Of a stretch of DNA of 47,371 nt, positions 23,787 through 32,025 are shown piece by piece. This stretch comes from an uncultured Treponema sp. (lineage in GTDB: Bacteria > Spirochaetota > Spirochaetia > Treponematales > Treponemataceae), in the NCBI GenBank assembly GCA_946611835.1, contig CAMOEE010000001.1:1-47371 (forward strand). The letters run 5' to 3'. The notes under the pieces are model-generated. The model did not search any database. It was not told the origin of the DNA and was given only the letters and a program-made list of their open reading frames with translations. The stretch's first letter is position 1. Every line of letters begins with the position of its first letter. A program made the position numbers and the translations under genes.

Positions 23787-24905
23787 CTAACGGGCCTGCT
23801 GAGCCGGCTGCTGAACCGTAAATTCCTCGCCAACTCCGAGCAGTTTTTTCTTGATTGTCGGAAGAATCAGAGAGATTGGTCTTCTTGAATCGGTAGTGAC
23901 TCTCGCCGTACAAATGTAGCCTGAGCCAATTTTTTGGGCAGGACCTTTTGAAGATGACCATTTGTAGCCTGAATATGTAGTCGGGTCAGGGATAATGCTT
24001 ACCTTGACCTCAATCGGGTTCTGAATCTGATGGAATGTATTCGCAAGGCTCATGTTCTGGAGGCTGGAAACAAGATAATTGTCGCTGACAGGAAACTCGG
24101 AGACATCAGTGATAAGCCCCTGAATAAAACCGTATTCCTCCTGCTTGACAGTGGTCGGGGCCAGACCGATTTTCATGCCCGGGCGGATTTTCTTTCCTTC
24201 CATTGCCGGAAAGTAAACGAGGGCGCCGATTGTAGCCTCATCGCTGCCTGACTCAATCACGGCAATCGTGCTTCCAGGCTGAACATAATCGCCCCTTCGC
24301 ACAGGAATCTCCATTATTCGGCCGCTTGCCGTCGCAGAAACCTGGGTCGCTGTCTGGTAACTATCGTTCAACAGAAGAATCTGCTGTTTTGTCTCTGTAA
24401 TCTGCTGCTCAATATTCAGCTCTGTCTGGCGGGAGTTGAGGTATTCCTGCTCAGTGATAAGTCCCTGGTCAAAAAGACTCTTCATCATCTGGGGCTTTGA
24501 GGCACCGGTCTTACTCGCAGACTGAATCACGGCCTGCATCTTGATGTAGCCGTCAAGTTTCTTTTCGTTGACCTTGATTTGGTCAAGAATATCCTGTCTT
24601 TCGATTCGCGCTATAATCTGACCATTATGAACCATATCTCCATGATTCACGAAAATATTTTTTACCGCACCCTGATTCGCATATTTTACGCTTGTAATGA
24701 AGTCGCTGTTAACAAGAACTCCCGTTCCGCTGACGGTATCAGGTACAGAACCAAATATACCCCACAGAAGGGCCACGAAAACGATGATAGCCACTGAAAT
24801 CAAGGCAAGGATACTCGATGGTTTTACGACCGTCATTGTCTGATCAAGCTGATCGAGAGAAGCGATTCTATCCAAAGCTGATTTTCTGAAAATTGCGCGT
24901 TTCAT
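23787..24905 (-). CDS. HlyD-like membrane fusion protein of NHLP-type secretion
   Basis: The 372-residue protein has one N-terminal membrane helix (ILALISVAIIVFVALLWGIF), a split lipoyl domain (FVNHGDMVHNGQIIARIE, then VRRGDYVQPGSTIAVIESG) around a coiled coil, and a C-terminal barrel. This matches the adaptor that joins an inner-membrane NHLP ABC exporter to TolC. With the two ABC genes and the TolC-like gene it completes a type I-like export apparatus, although it is 4 kb away and has its own promoter. TATAGT at 24912-24917 is six bases from the ATG with no Shine-Dalgarno sequence, so it is another probable leaderless gene. Confidence 0.9.
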   Translation of the reverse strand: MKRAIFRKSALDRIASLDQLDQTMTVVKPSSILALISVAIIVFVALLWGIFGSVPDTVSGTGVLVNSDFITSVKYANQGAVKNIFVNHGDMVHNGQIIARIERQDILDQIKVNEKKLDGYIKMQAVIQSASKTGASKPQMMKSLFDQGLITEQEYLNSRQTELNIEQQITETKQQILLLNDSYQTATQVSATASGRIMEIPVRRGDYVQPGSTIAVIESGSDEATIGALVYFPAMEGKKIRPGMKIGLAPTTVKQEEYGFIQGLITDVSEFPVSDNYLVSSLQNMSLANTFHQIQNPIEVKVSIIPDPTTYSGYKWSSSKGPAQKIGSGYICTARVTTDSRRPISLILPTIKKKLLGVGEEFTVQQPAQQAR

Positions 24906-24943
24906 AGGTTAACTATAATTTAAAAATCAAGAAGGTGAAAGTC

Positions 24944-25504
24944 TTAAACACGGCTCCAGAGGGCACAATAAGCCTGAGTTCGGGCCGCAAAACGGGCAAC
25001 CTTCAGAAGAGCACGGATTTCTGCTTTCGTGTACCAGAAAGCCTCGATTTCTTCCATCTCTGAATCGCTCGGCCTAATCTCACCGCTGGCAGTTCCCGTA
25101 ATCACAATATTCTTTTCGTTCGAGAAACCGACGGCAGAATAGCTCTCAAACCAAATCTCTTCTATATGAAGAAGCTTGAGCCCGGTCTCCTCCCTGAGTT
25201 CCCGCTCGGCCGCCGAAGCCGCATCCTCACCGCTGTCAATAAGACCCGCCGGAAAATTGTAAACCCACTCCCCCGTCGCCATCCGATATTCGCGTGAAAG
25301 AAGAATCTGCTCCTTTTCTTCGTCGTGCATAATCATGACAACGGCATCGACACGCCCGCCACGCAGATCATCAAAATCCTTTATGTTAGGGTTTCGGCTT
25401 ATCATCTCGTAGGTCTTGGTCTTTCCGCTGGCAGTCTCGTACTCGATGTTGTAGCGGGTAATGAATTTTCCCTGATGTATCTTCTGAATTGACTTGAATT
25501 TCAT
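24944..25504 (-). CDS. NUDIX hydrolase, ADP-ribose pyrophosphatase-like
   Basis: The 186-residue protein has an intact Nudix box, G-LIDSG-E-DAASAAE-RELREETGL, at about residues 90-112, in a fold like ADP-ribose pyrophosphatase. It would hydrolyse a nucleoside diphosphate linked to another group in the cytoplasm; the exact substrate cannot be told. It is the last gene of a four-gene operon, three bases after the nitrilase-like gene. Confidence 0.9.
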   Translation of the reverse strand: MKFKSIQKIHQGKFITRYNIEYETASGKTKTYEMISRNPNIKDFDDLRGGRVDAVVMIMHDEEKEQILLSREYRMATGEWVYNFPAGLIDSGEDAASAAERELREETGLKLLHIEEIWFESYSAVGFSNEKNIVITGTASGEIRPSDSEMEEIEAFWYTKAEIRALLKVARFAARTQAYCALWSRV

Positions 25505-25507
25505 GGC

Positions 25508-26902
25508 CTACACTCCGCTGATCGTCTCGTAGTAGATGCATCCGTGGCTGCACTTGCCCTTGAACGCTCCATCACAGATCGGCATCTTGCACAGCATCTG
25601 AGCCTCATCATCGGTGCGGCTGATTCTTTTGCGCACATAACCGATGTTCTCAAAATTCTGCTCCTTGCCTTTTTCGAGAGCAGCGCAAGTGTTTATCCAG
25701 ACGACATTGCAGTCATCATGGGCACACAAGTCAAACGAACGGCGGAATTCATAAGAGCCAGTTGAAAAGGACGGAACGATAATCAGCGTGAGCTTGAAGC
25801 AGCGCATGAGCTGTTCCATGTACTTTGTGGTCAAAAAGTCCTTACAGATGAGGATTGCGATGCGCCCGATTCCCTCAAAGTGAAATATGTTCACGACAAG
25901 GCTGGAAAGTATTCCCTCAAGGTAACCGGTACCATTCATGTCAGCCCTGAAAGGATTCTGCTTGCTCTGGCGGGAAATTATGCTGCCGAATTTATCAAGA
26001 ATCGTGACAGTGTTACCTCGTTTTTCCCAAAAAGATGGAAGAATTATGAGAGAAGGGATTTTTGCCCGCTCCTCATCGGTCAGGGCCTTGAGTTTTTTAG
26101 TGATGAAGTCCGTCATCTCGGGATTTCCCAGCATCTCCGGGAATACGATTATGTCGCTGTCATTCTGTGAAGAAGTTACGATTTTCTGCCAGATAAGCTC
26201 GTTCTCGGACTCCCAGCCGGAATTGTCATAGGCAATCTCAAAATACTGAACCTTATCCTTTGAATAAGGCACGACATCAAACCTGCGCTCAAGGCGAAGG
26301 GGCGTCGCAGCGATTTTGACAGAACGGTTTTTAGCAAAATTGGGAAATAAATCTTTTCTGAGGAAGAAATGCTTGTCAATCAGCTCGCCAAGAATAGAGT
26401 TTTCCATAAGGAGCATGTTGAACAGAAAATTATCCATTCGGTTGTAGCTGTGACTAAGCCTGTGTTTTCGTTCCCAGACACATGATGTGCGCGGAAGAAG
26501 GCCGATTCCAGTAGATTCCCTGTTGCTGTTGAGCACAACAGAAAAATCATCTGCCTGAAATTCGGCGATTTTCTCCTGCAGAAGGGTCTCAAGGCTCTCG
26601 TCAAGAATTTGAATCAGGCCAACAATCGCAAAGAAATATTTGTCTTTCTTAAAGACCTCGATGAGCTCCTCAAGTTTCTCATAGAAATCTTCGGTCAGCT
26701 CATCCTCTGCGACATGGTGAATCTGAAAAATCCTGAACCCATCGCTCTCCTTCTCAAACAGAACCGGAAGAGCCTCAAAAACAAGCTCGTTGATTTTGAA
26801 TTTCTCGGCATTCGAAATACAACTGAAATGCACAAAGAACTCTTCCGCACAGGATTTGATTATGAGAGAACAAAGTTCTGCGATTATGTTGTAGATTTTC
26901 AC
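25508..26902 (-). CDS. Nitrilase-superfamily (carbon-nitrogen hydrolase) protein with an extra N-terminal domain
   Basis: The 464-residue protein has about 200 unfamiliar N-terminal residues, then a CN-hydrolase domain. Candidate catalytic residues are Glu in DIIVFPEMLG, Lys in ISRQSKQNPF and Cys in IAILICKDF. Such enzymes hydrolyse amides or nitriles. The start is a GTG three bases after the stop of the HATPase-like gene. Its operon partners are a STAS protein, an ATP-binding partner and a NUDIX hydrolase, so it may belong to a signal-controlled nucleotide or NAD-related pathway; this is inference. Confidence 0.78.
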   Translation of the reverse strand: MKIYNIIAELCSLIIKSCAEEFFVHFSCISNAEKFKINELVFEALPVLFEKESDGFRIFQIHHVAEDELTEDFYEKLEELIEVFKKDKYFFAIVGLIQILDESLETLLQEKIAEFQADDFSVVLNSNRESTGIGLLPRTSCVWERKHRLSHSYNRMDNFLFNMLLMENSILGELIDKHFFLRKDLFPNFAKNRSVKIAATPLRLERRFDVVPYSKDKVQYFEIAYDNSGWESENELIWQKIVTSSQNDSDIIVFPEMLGNPEMTDFITKKLKALTDEERAKIPSLIILPSFWEKRGNTVTILDKFGSIISRQSKQNPFRADMNGTGYLEGILSSLVVNIFHFEGIGRIAILICKDFLTTKYMEQLMRCFKLTLIIVPSFSTGSYEFRRSFDLCAHDDCNVVWINTCAALEKGKEQNFENIGYVRKRISRTDDEAQMLCKMPICDGAFKGKCSHGCIYYETISGV

Positions 26903-26905
26903 GGC

Positions 26906-27502
26906 TTAAAACGATTTCTTTACGATAATCTCGACTTTCTTGCCCTGAATTCCAACCAGAACCTCATCGGCTATGTTCGCAATTATAGAGCGCTCAAGCT
27001 CATCCCACTTCTCGCTCTGCTCCTTCTTTGCCTTGTTACGGTAAGCCGCAAGCGACCAGGCCTGAGCTGAAAAAGAATTAACGCCGGAAAGTCCGTCGCT
27101 GTAAAAGCCATAGCCCAAAGGCATATCGGCCGCATTGGTCTCGTAGTCAATCATCATGAAGGCAGCAGCCAGCTTGATTTTTGCCATGATTCCTTTGGCA
27201 GAAGCGTTTTTACCGGAAGAAGAAACCTCAAGCAATTTTTCGCGTTTGTCGCTCGTGAGGGCTTCATTTGGAGCAAGCTCTGTGTGAAGCTCGAATTTAT
27301 TGCCCTCGCTCTCAACCCAGAATTCTCCGTCAGAAAATTCAAGGAGCTCAGGCAACATCCCGACGAGCTCTTCCGCAAGAAGTCGAAGACGGCCCGCATC
27401 CTTTTTTGAAAGATTTGAGTAAGATGCAGCCTTTTCTGTCTCATCCAGCAATGCCGAAAGGGACTCCGCTCCCTGAGAAAGTTTGCAAATATCAGATTTC
27501 AT
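26906..27502 (-). CDS. RsbW-like ATP-binding protein (anti-sigma/partner-switch kinase-like)
   Basis: The 198-residue protein has an unusual HATPase-type segment (LRLLAEELVGMLPELLEF, then EKLLEVSSSGKNASAKGIM) and a conserved C-terminus (WDELERSIIANIADEVLVGI). Proteins of this type commonly pair with STAS-domain proteins in Firmicutes and spirochaetes, but their targets are unknown. Here the STAS gene is nine bases upstream, and AGGAG precedes this ATG. It could bind the STAS protein and release or sequester a further partner. Confidence 0.8.
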   Translation of the reverse strand: MKSDICKLSQGAESLSALLDETEKAASYSNLSKKDAGRLRLLAEELVGMLPELLEFSDGEFWVESEGNKFELHTELAPNEALTSDKREKLLEVSSSGKNASAKGIMAKIKLAAAFMMIDYETNAADMPLGYGFYSDGLSGVNSFSAQAWSLAAYRNKAKKEQSEKWDELERSIIANIADEVLVGIQGKKVEIIVKKSF

Positions 27503-27511
27503 TATCTGCTC

Positions 27512-27805
27512 CTACTGAATGTTAAGAATGTCCCGGAAGCCTGTGACATCGAAAATATCAAGAACAGTGTCACTGACATTCTTTACGACCATTCCGTCTT
27601 TCTTTGCGAATGCCTTGTGTGCTGAAAGGAGAACTCGCAATCCGGCAGATGAAATATACTCCATTTTTGAGCAGTCGATTACAAGTGCTGATGCGTCGCC
27701 AACAGCCTGAATCTCTTTCTCCAGCTCTGGAGCTGTGATAGTATCGAGCCTTCCCTCAATACCCAATGTTACAGAAGTTCCTTCCTGTGTTTTGTTGATA
27801 GTCAT
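27512..27805 (-). CDS. STAS-domain anti-sigma-factor antagonist
   Basis: The 97-residue protein is a complete STAS domain (IEGRLDTITAPELEKEIQA, then ALVIDCSKMEYISSAGLRVL). The Ser in YISSAGLR is where SpoIIAA/RsbV proteins are phosphorylated by their kinase partner. The start MTINKTQEG is chosen because GGAGG is five bases before it. It is first in the STAS, HATPase, nitrilase-like and NUDIX operon and has a recognisable promoter at 27826-27853. Confidence 0.93.
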   Translation of the reverse strand: MTINKTQEGTSVTLGIEGRLDTITAPELEKEIQAVGDASALVIDCSKMEYISSAGLRVLLSAHKAFAKKDGMVVKNVSDTVLDIFDVTGFRDILNIQ

Positions 27806-27825
27806 CTTTTCCTCCATAACAGAAT

Positions 27826-27853
27826 ATTTTATCCTAAAATTTTAATTTGACAA
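27826..27853 (-). promoter_or_regulatory. Promoter of the STAS operon
   Basis: TTGTCA (27848-27853) and TAAAAT (27826-27831) are 16 bases apart on the minus strand, about 20 bases before the start codon. Confidence 0.6.
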
Positions 27854-28040
27854 TAAAAATTTTTAAGAATCAAACATCCTATAATCAATGTTCTAACCCC
27901 TTAAGTTTAGAACCACAACAAAAATTTTATGCCAGCAAAAGGAGAAGATACTCCCACTCCTCATCCAGCTGGATAAATTATAGCACATAATAAAAATTTT
28001 TTACAGACATATTTAAGAATATTTATAAAAAATTTTATAA
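27854..28040. other. AT-rich flank of the replication origin, no gene seen
   Basis: This AT-rich stretch carries a 7-bp inverted repeat, GTTCTAA (27890) and TTAGAAC (27907), but no convincing ORF or RNA. It may be part of the origin or a spacer. Confidence 0.5.
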
Positions 28041-28684
28041 GTAACAAATTTTCAACGCAAGGCAGAATCAGGGCTCGTCTACAAATTCATACACTTTAGT
28101 ACCAAAAAATCAACGCTTAAAAACAATATCGTTCGGTAGTCAGAATTCAGCAAGAATTGCGAATGAATCTGAAAAATCAAAATCAATTCTTTTTATTATA
28201 AGAAATTACCAAAGTAACAAATTTTCAACGCCATATACAAAAATAAAATTTACCGAACGGTAGTAACAAATTTCCAACGAAAAGACTGATTTTGGTAACA
28301 GATTTTCAACGAAAAATGTAAAAAAAACGAGTTTTTAAAAGAAAAAAATAAGGACAAAACCTTGAAATAAAAGAGGTAACAAATTCTCAACGCCTTCTAA
28401 AGGCAGAAATACTCGTCAGAACAAAGAAAAACAAGGATAAAGGCTGAAAACAGGTTCCAAGTAACAATTAAACAACGAAAAACAACATTTAATATAGAAG
28501 GAAAAGCAAAAAAGTCACATAATGACAACGATTAGCAACAAAATCCTGTGGAAAAACAAATTTCAGGTAACATTTTTACAACGAAAGGAAGATTCGCATA
28601 AATCCTTACATAAAAAGGAAATACGGAATCTTCTCAAAACAGCCGGTCACAATCTCTCAACGAAACCGTCACAAATTCACAACT
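28041..28684. repeat. Iteron array, probable plasmid-type replication origin
   Basis: Ten direct copies of a 17-bp unit, consensus GTAACAAATTTTCAACG, start at 28041, 28214, 28263, 28295, 28376, 28461, 28514, 28567, 28646 and 28668. The outer bases GT-AC and CAACG are the most conserved; the middle varies, and the last copy is degenerate. Several intervals (22, 32, 53, 53, 85) are close to whole helical turns. The array lies just downstream of a RepA-like gene among AT-rich blocks, the layout of iteron-controlled origins. A short repeat CGNNCGGTAGT also occurs near 28129 and 28254. Spacing is too irregular for CRISPR. Confidence 0.88.
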
Positions 28685-28788
28685 TCTTCTATATAAACAA
28701 ATAGAATTCAAATAGTTTTTTAAAATTTAAACAAATAGTAAAATTCGTTAAAAAGTTAAAAACTGTTGCCTTTTTGTGACCAGTCATT

Positions 28789-29757
28789 TTAGAGGTTTGC
28801 CGTAACAAGAACGTAGTGTTTGTCACTTGGAAGAATCACAGGCTTGCTTTTGGCAAAGGTTATACCGGAATTATCCTCTGCAATCGACACATTGAGGTCA
28901 GGATAATACTTGCTTTTTATAAGTTTTATCTGCTCCTTCAATGTGTTCCAGTTGACCCTTTCCTCAGACTCGTAGCTTTTTTCCTTTACGGGCAGGAACT
29001 GATTGACAAGCGATTCCCTCGAAATGAAAATCGGCTCAGTGATGCTGTTGTTGCGGTAGACGAACCAGGCGTACAAATCCTTTCCGACGACGCTTGATAT
29101 TTCCTTGTAGACACCGTAGTCAATCGGAACTGAGTGATCCTTCGAGAGCTTGGTGAATTTATCGGAGAGCACAATCGTAAGGCCTATGCTTTTCTTTTCC
29201 TTGCCGTTCTCGTCGATGTCAACATAGCTCATTGACTCGAAGAAAGGAACCACACCGCTTGTATGCCAGGTTGCCGTGACCTTTCCGTCAAGTTTTTCGT
29301 CCTCGCTGAAGAATTCCTTGAAAAGAACCTTATCTGTCTTCTGTGTCCTTTTCTCCCGGAATACGAATGAGGCTCCGGAGAAGCACTCCAGCTGTTCCTT
29401 AATTTCTTTGCCCCGCTGTTTGGGAAGCTGCAATTCATCCAGAAGCTGCTGTAATGATGTGTACTGAAGGATTACAGGCTTGTCCGAAGATGCTTCTTTG
29501 TCAAGGACGGCGTGAGTCGTCATAATCGTGAGCAGAAGACGCCCGTTTTTTCCGTAGGGAACCTTGATATCGCTCGTGAGCTTGAAGTTTATGTTGTTGT
29601 ATTTCCGCTCGAAGACATTTTTCTTGACATCTTTTAGAGGAAGGGCCGCTGCGATGAAGGGGCTGGCTATGTAGCTCCTGTATTTTTTTATGATTTCCCG
29701 GGATGTCGTCTCAATCGGGAAAAGCTCCTGAAGATATTTGTTATCGTTGTCAGTCAT
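28789..29757 (-). CDS. Plasmid replication initiator, RepA_C-like
   Basis: The 322-residue protein resembles plasmid RepA (RepA_C) initiators: an N-terminal region with SYIASPFIAAALPLKDVKK, then VPYGKNGRLLLTIMTTHAVL, with winged-helix-like segments on both sides. It should bind the adjacent iterons and open the origin. The start MTDNDNKYLQ is chosen because GGAAAG precedes it and the previous gene ends one base before (TAAGATG); an upstream in-frame extension has a composition unlike the rest. It is third in a parA, ribbon-helix-helix, rep operon, transcribed toward the origin. Confidence 0.85.
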   Translation of the reverse strand: MTDNDNKYLQELFPIETTSREIIKKYRSYIASPFIAAALPLKDVKKNVFERKYNNINFKLTSDIKVPYGKNGRLLLTIMTTHAVLDKEASSDKPVILQYTSLQQLLDELQLPKQRGKEIKEQLECFSGASFVFREKRTQKTDKVLFKEFFSEDEKLDGKVTATWHTSGVVPFFESMSYVDIDENGKEKKSIGLTIVLSDKFTKLSKDHSVPIDYGVYKEISSVVGKDLYAWFVYRNNSITEPIFISRESLVNQFLPVKEKSYESEERVNWNTLKEQIKLIKSKYYPDLNVSIAEDNSGITFAKSKPVILPSDKHYVLVTANL

Positions 29758-29758
29758 C

Positions 29759-30262
29759 TTAGCTTTCCTTGCGCTTGTATGAGTGCGAGCTGATTGAGAC
29801 CTTGCCGTTCTCCAGGTCTTCCTTGAAGTAGTCCATGGCGCACATGACAAAATGGTTCATTGAGACGCCTTTGAGGGCGCAGAATGACTTGAAGACGCTC
29901 CTCTCCCCTTTCGACATAGAGACCAGGAATTTTTCCTTTACCTCGCGGCGTGTCGGGCTTTTTGAAGTTTCTGCGGCTTCCTGAGTGGCAATTACCGATT
30001 GAGCCGTTATTTGCTGGGGTTGAATGGAAGCAGAAACTGTCTCTGCGTTGAGAATTTGTGACTCGTCATTTGAAATTTGAGCCTGATTTGCCTCCGGACG
30101 GGTATTTTGATTAGGACTTGTGTTTGAAGCCCTTAAAAGCCCTTCTCGTGCCCCTGGAGCTGTATTTACGCTTTCGGTCTGAGAAAAATTACTGTTGATT
30201 GCGGCTGCCAGCGGATCGACTTTTTTTGTTGCGCCTGCATTGTAATTCTGTGGAACTTTCAT
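29759..30262 (-). CDS. Ribbon-helix-helix-like partition partner of ParA
   Basis: The 167-residue protein has a disordered N-terminal half rich in Asn, Gln, Ser and Thr. The C-terminal segment KFLVSMSKGERSVFKSFCAL followed by MNHFVMCAMDYFKEDL fits a ribbon-helix-helix DNA-binding fold. Small proteins of this kind act as centromere-binding partners of ParA or as copy-control regulators. Its ATG overlaps the parA stop by one base, so the two are made together. The role is inferred from position and fold-like sequence, not from a firm family match. Confidence 0.65.
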   Translation of the reverse strand: MKVPQNYNAGATKKVDPLAAAINSNFSQTESVNTAPGAREGLLRASNTSPNQNTRPEANQAQISNDESQILNAETVSASIQPQQITAQSVIATQEAAETSKSPTRREVKEKFLVSMSKGERSVFKSFCALKGVSMNHFVMCAMDYFKEDLENGKVSISSHSYKRKES

Positions 30263-31014
30263 TATTTTGTCATCTCCCTGATAATTGAGTCGATTGCGTC
30301 TGTTGTTTCCTTTCGGGCGGTGATTGCCTTATCCTGAATGCAGTTCTTCAGGATTTGAGCCTTTACGAAAGATGTGTCAGTCGGAATAGTGAGGAACTGG
30401 GTGTCGTCGAAATTCTTCATGAAGTTCTCGGCAAAGAGCGACTGGAACTTCATTCGCTTGTCCTGCTGGTTGAGTATGACGAAAGAGATTTTTTCGAGAA
30501 GGTCCTTGCAGCGGATTTCTTTTGTCGTGGTGATGAGGTTTTCTATGAGCGTCTGGAATCCGTCGGCCGAGAACTGGTCCAGCTTAAGGACAGGAACGAT
30601 TACATCGGCGCAGTTTGCGATGCCTTTCTCGAAGTCGCCGAAAGCCGGAGAGGTGTCAAAAATGAGATAGTCGAAATCTTTGAGGGCCGGGAAAACCGTA
30701 TCCTCGAAGGCGTAGTAGTTCCTTGTGCTTGCGGCAAAGCTCTGCAGGCCTCCGTTGATTGCGAATGTCGGCAGCAGGAAAAGATTGTCGAAGTGAGTCT
30801 GAACGAGGCAGTTCTCCACCTTAATTTTCCCAGTGAGGACATCAGAAAGCTCGTACTGGAAATTCTTTGAGAGCCATGATGACGAGTTGCCCTGAGGGTC
30901 ACAGTCGGCCAGGACTGTCTTGTAGCCCCGGCGCGCAAGTTCGATCGCACAGGTGACCGAAATGCTGGTTTTTCCGGTTCCGCCCTTGCGATTCAAGAAA
31001 ACGAAAGATTTCAT
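30262..31014 (-). CDS. parA: ParA-family partition ATPase
   Basis: The 250-residue protein has the deviant Walker A box NRKGGTGKTS with signature lysine K10, the Walker A' aspartate segment (TVLADCDPQGNSSSWLS) and Walker B-like DYLIFDTSPAFGD. It is the ATPase that segregates low-copy replicons. The ATG at 31014, with AAGGTGG before it, is preferred over a GTG four codons upstream. It heads the parA, ribbon-helix-helix, rep operon; the AT-rich repeats upstream may include its centromere or operator. Confidence 0.92.
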   Translation of the reverse strand: MKSFVFLNRKGGTGKTSISVTCAIELARRGYKTVLADCDPQGNSSSWLSKNFQYELSDVLTGKIKVENCLVQTHFDNLFLLPTFAINGGLQSFAASTRNYYAFEDTVFPALKDFDYLIFDTSPAFGDFEKGIANCADVIVPVLKLDQFSADGFQTLIENLITTTKEIRCKDLLEKISFVILNQQDKRMKFQSLFAENFMKNFDDTQFLTIPTDTSFVKAQILKNCIQDKAITARKETTDAIDSIIREMTK

Positions 31015-31076
31015 AAATTTTCCCACCTTTTTGAATTTTTTATCCCCTGCGGGATTTCAGCAAAAATCATAAAAAT

Positions 31077-31215
31077 TATATATTTATATTTATATAGCAT
31101 TTTCTATATTAAATCAACTATGAAAATATAATAAAGAATATTAAAATAGATAGTAAAAAGAATATTAATAAAGATATAATAATATTAAAAAGTATATATT
31201 TATATAAATATAGCA
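31077..31215. repeat. Extremely AT-rich region bounded by 23-bp direct repeats
   Basis: Two copies of a 23-base sequence, 31077-31099 and 31193-31215, differ at only two positions. Both start TATATATTTATAT and end ATATAGCA. Between them is almost pure A/T. The region lies just upstream of parA and could be a centromere, an operator or a DNA-unwinding element. Confidence 0.75.
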
Positions 31216-31326
31216 CAAAAATTGAATTTAACGGGCCCCCGGAATTTAATTTGAGTAATTTTATCACCTGAAGAAAAATGGCCCGATTTTAAAGATTCCT
31301 TTCATTTTTTCCGACAATAATAACCT

Positions 31327-31518
31327 ATGGAAAACAAGACTGAACGAACGCTTTATAAAATCCGTTATGTCGGCGAAGACTGCGACTTTTTTGAGCCGAA
31401 CAAAATCTATCTCTGCGTTGGCGAGATTGTCGAAGGCCCTCAGAAAGGCTCCCTTTTCGTAATCAATGAGATGGGCGAAGACTACCTCTACGACTCTGAG
31501 AAATTCGAGCGCGTGTAA
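31327..31518 (+). CDS. 63-residue conserved hypothetical protein
   Basis: The protein starts MENKTERTLYKIRYVGEDCD and ends EDYLYDSEKFERV. It resembles short SH3-like proteins (DUF6561 type) common in Firmicutes and treponemes: a beta-rich core with a GEDYLY motif. Function is unknown. An AATAAT box is five bases before the ATG, with no clear Shine-Dalgarno sequence. It precedes the NfeD and SPFH genes on the same strand. Confidence 0.7.
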   Translation: MENKTERTLYKIRYVGEDCDFFEPNKIYLCVGEIVEGPQKGSLFVINEMGEDYLYDSEKFERV

Positions 31519-31560
31519 ATTTTTCTTTCTAAAAATCTGAATTCGCTTTATACTTGAAGA

Positions 31561-32022
31561 ATGAGTGAATATCTGGATTTTATCCTTTCTCATCTTCCCT
31601 GGTTCTGGGTGGGCGTGATGATCTTCTGCCTTATTTTCGAGGCCGTGTCTTTTACGCTCACTACTGTCTGGGCAGCGGTTTCTGCCCTGCTCATGATTTT
31701 CCTTTCCCGCACAGCTCTTCCTCTCCGCTGGCAGCTTCTGGTTTTCTTCCTGATAACGATTCTTCTGATGATTTTTACCCGGCCTTTTGCTGTCAAAAAA
31801 CTGAGGCTCGGCCGTGTGACTACGAATGTAAATTCGCTTGACGGTCAGGAAGTCCTCGTCGTCAAGAAAATCACACGCTTTGATAAGGGCGAGGTCAAGG
31901 CCTCTAACGGTGTCCTGTGGACTGCGATAGGGGAGGGGAGCGGGGAAATAGCAAAGGGAGAGGTTTGCCTTGTCGCTCGTGTAGAAGGAAATACGCTTGT
32001 AGTTAAAGCAAAGGAGAAATAA
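31561..32022 (+). CDS. NfeD-family membrane protein
   Basis: The 153-residue protein has three or four membrane helices in its first 80 residues (FWVGVMIFCLIFEAVSF, LLVFFLITILLMIF) and a C-terminal OB-fold domain (LDGQEVLVVKKIT, then GEIAKGEVCLVARVEGNTL). NfeD proteins are partners of SPFH/stomatin proteins, and that gene follows three bases later. TATACT at 31549-31554 is six bases from the ATG, so the mRNA is probably leaderless. Confidence 0.92.
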   Translation: MSEYLDFILSHLPWFWVGVMIFCLIFEAVSFTLTTVWAAVSALLMIFLSRTALPLRWQLLVFFLITILLMIFTRPFAVKKLRLGRVTTNVNSLDGQEVLVVKKITRFDKGEVKASNGVLWTAIGEGSGEIAKGEVCLVARVEGNTLVVKAKEK

Positions 32023-32025
32023 AAA

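Noticed and set aside
28041..28684. CRISPR array
   Set aside because: The 17-bp repeats are too short, vary in the middle and have irregular spacing; no cas genes are present. Iterons fit better.
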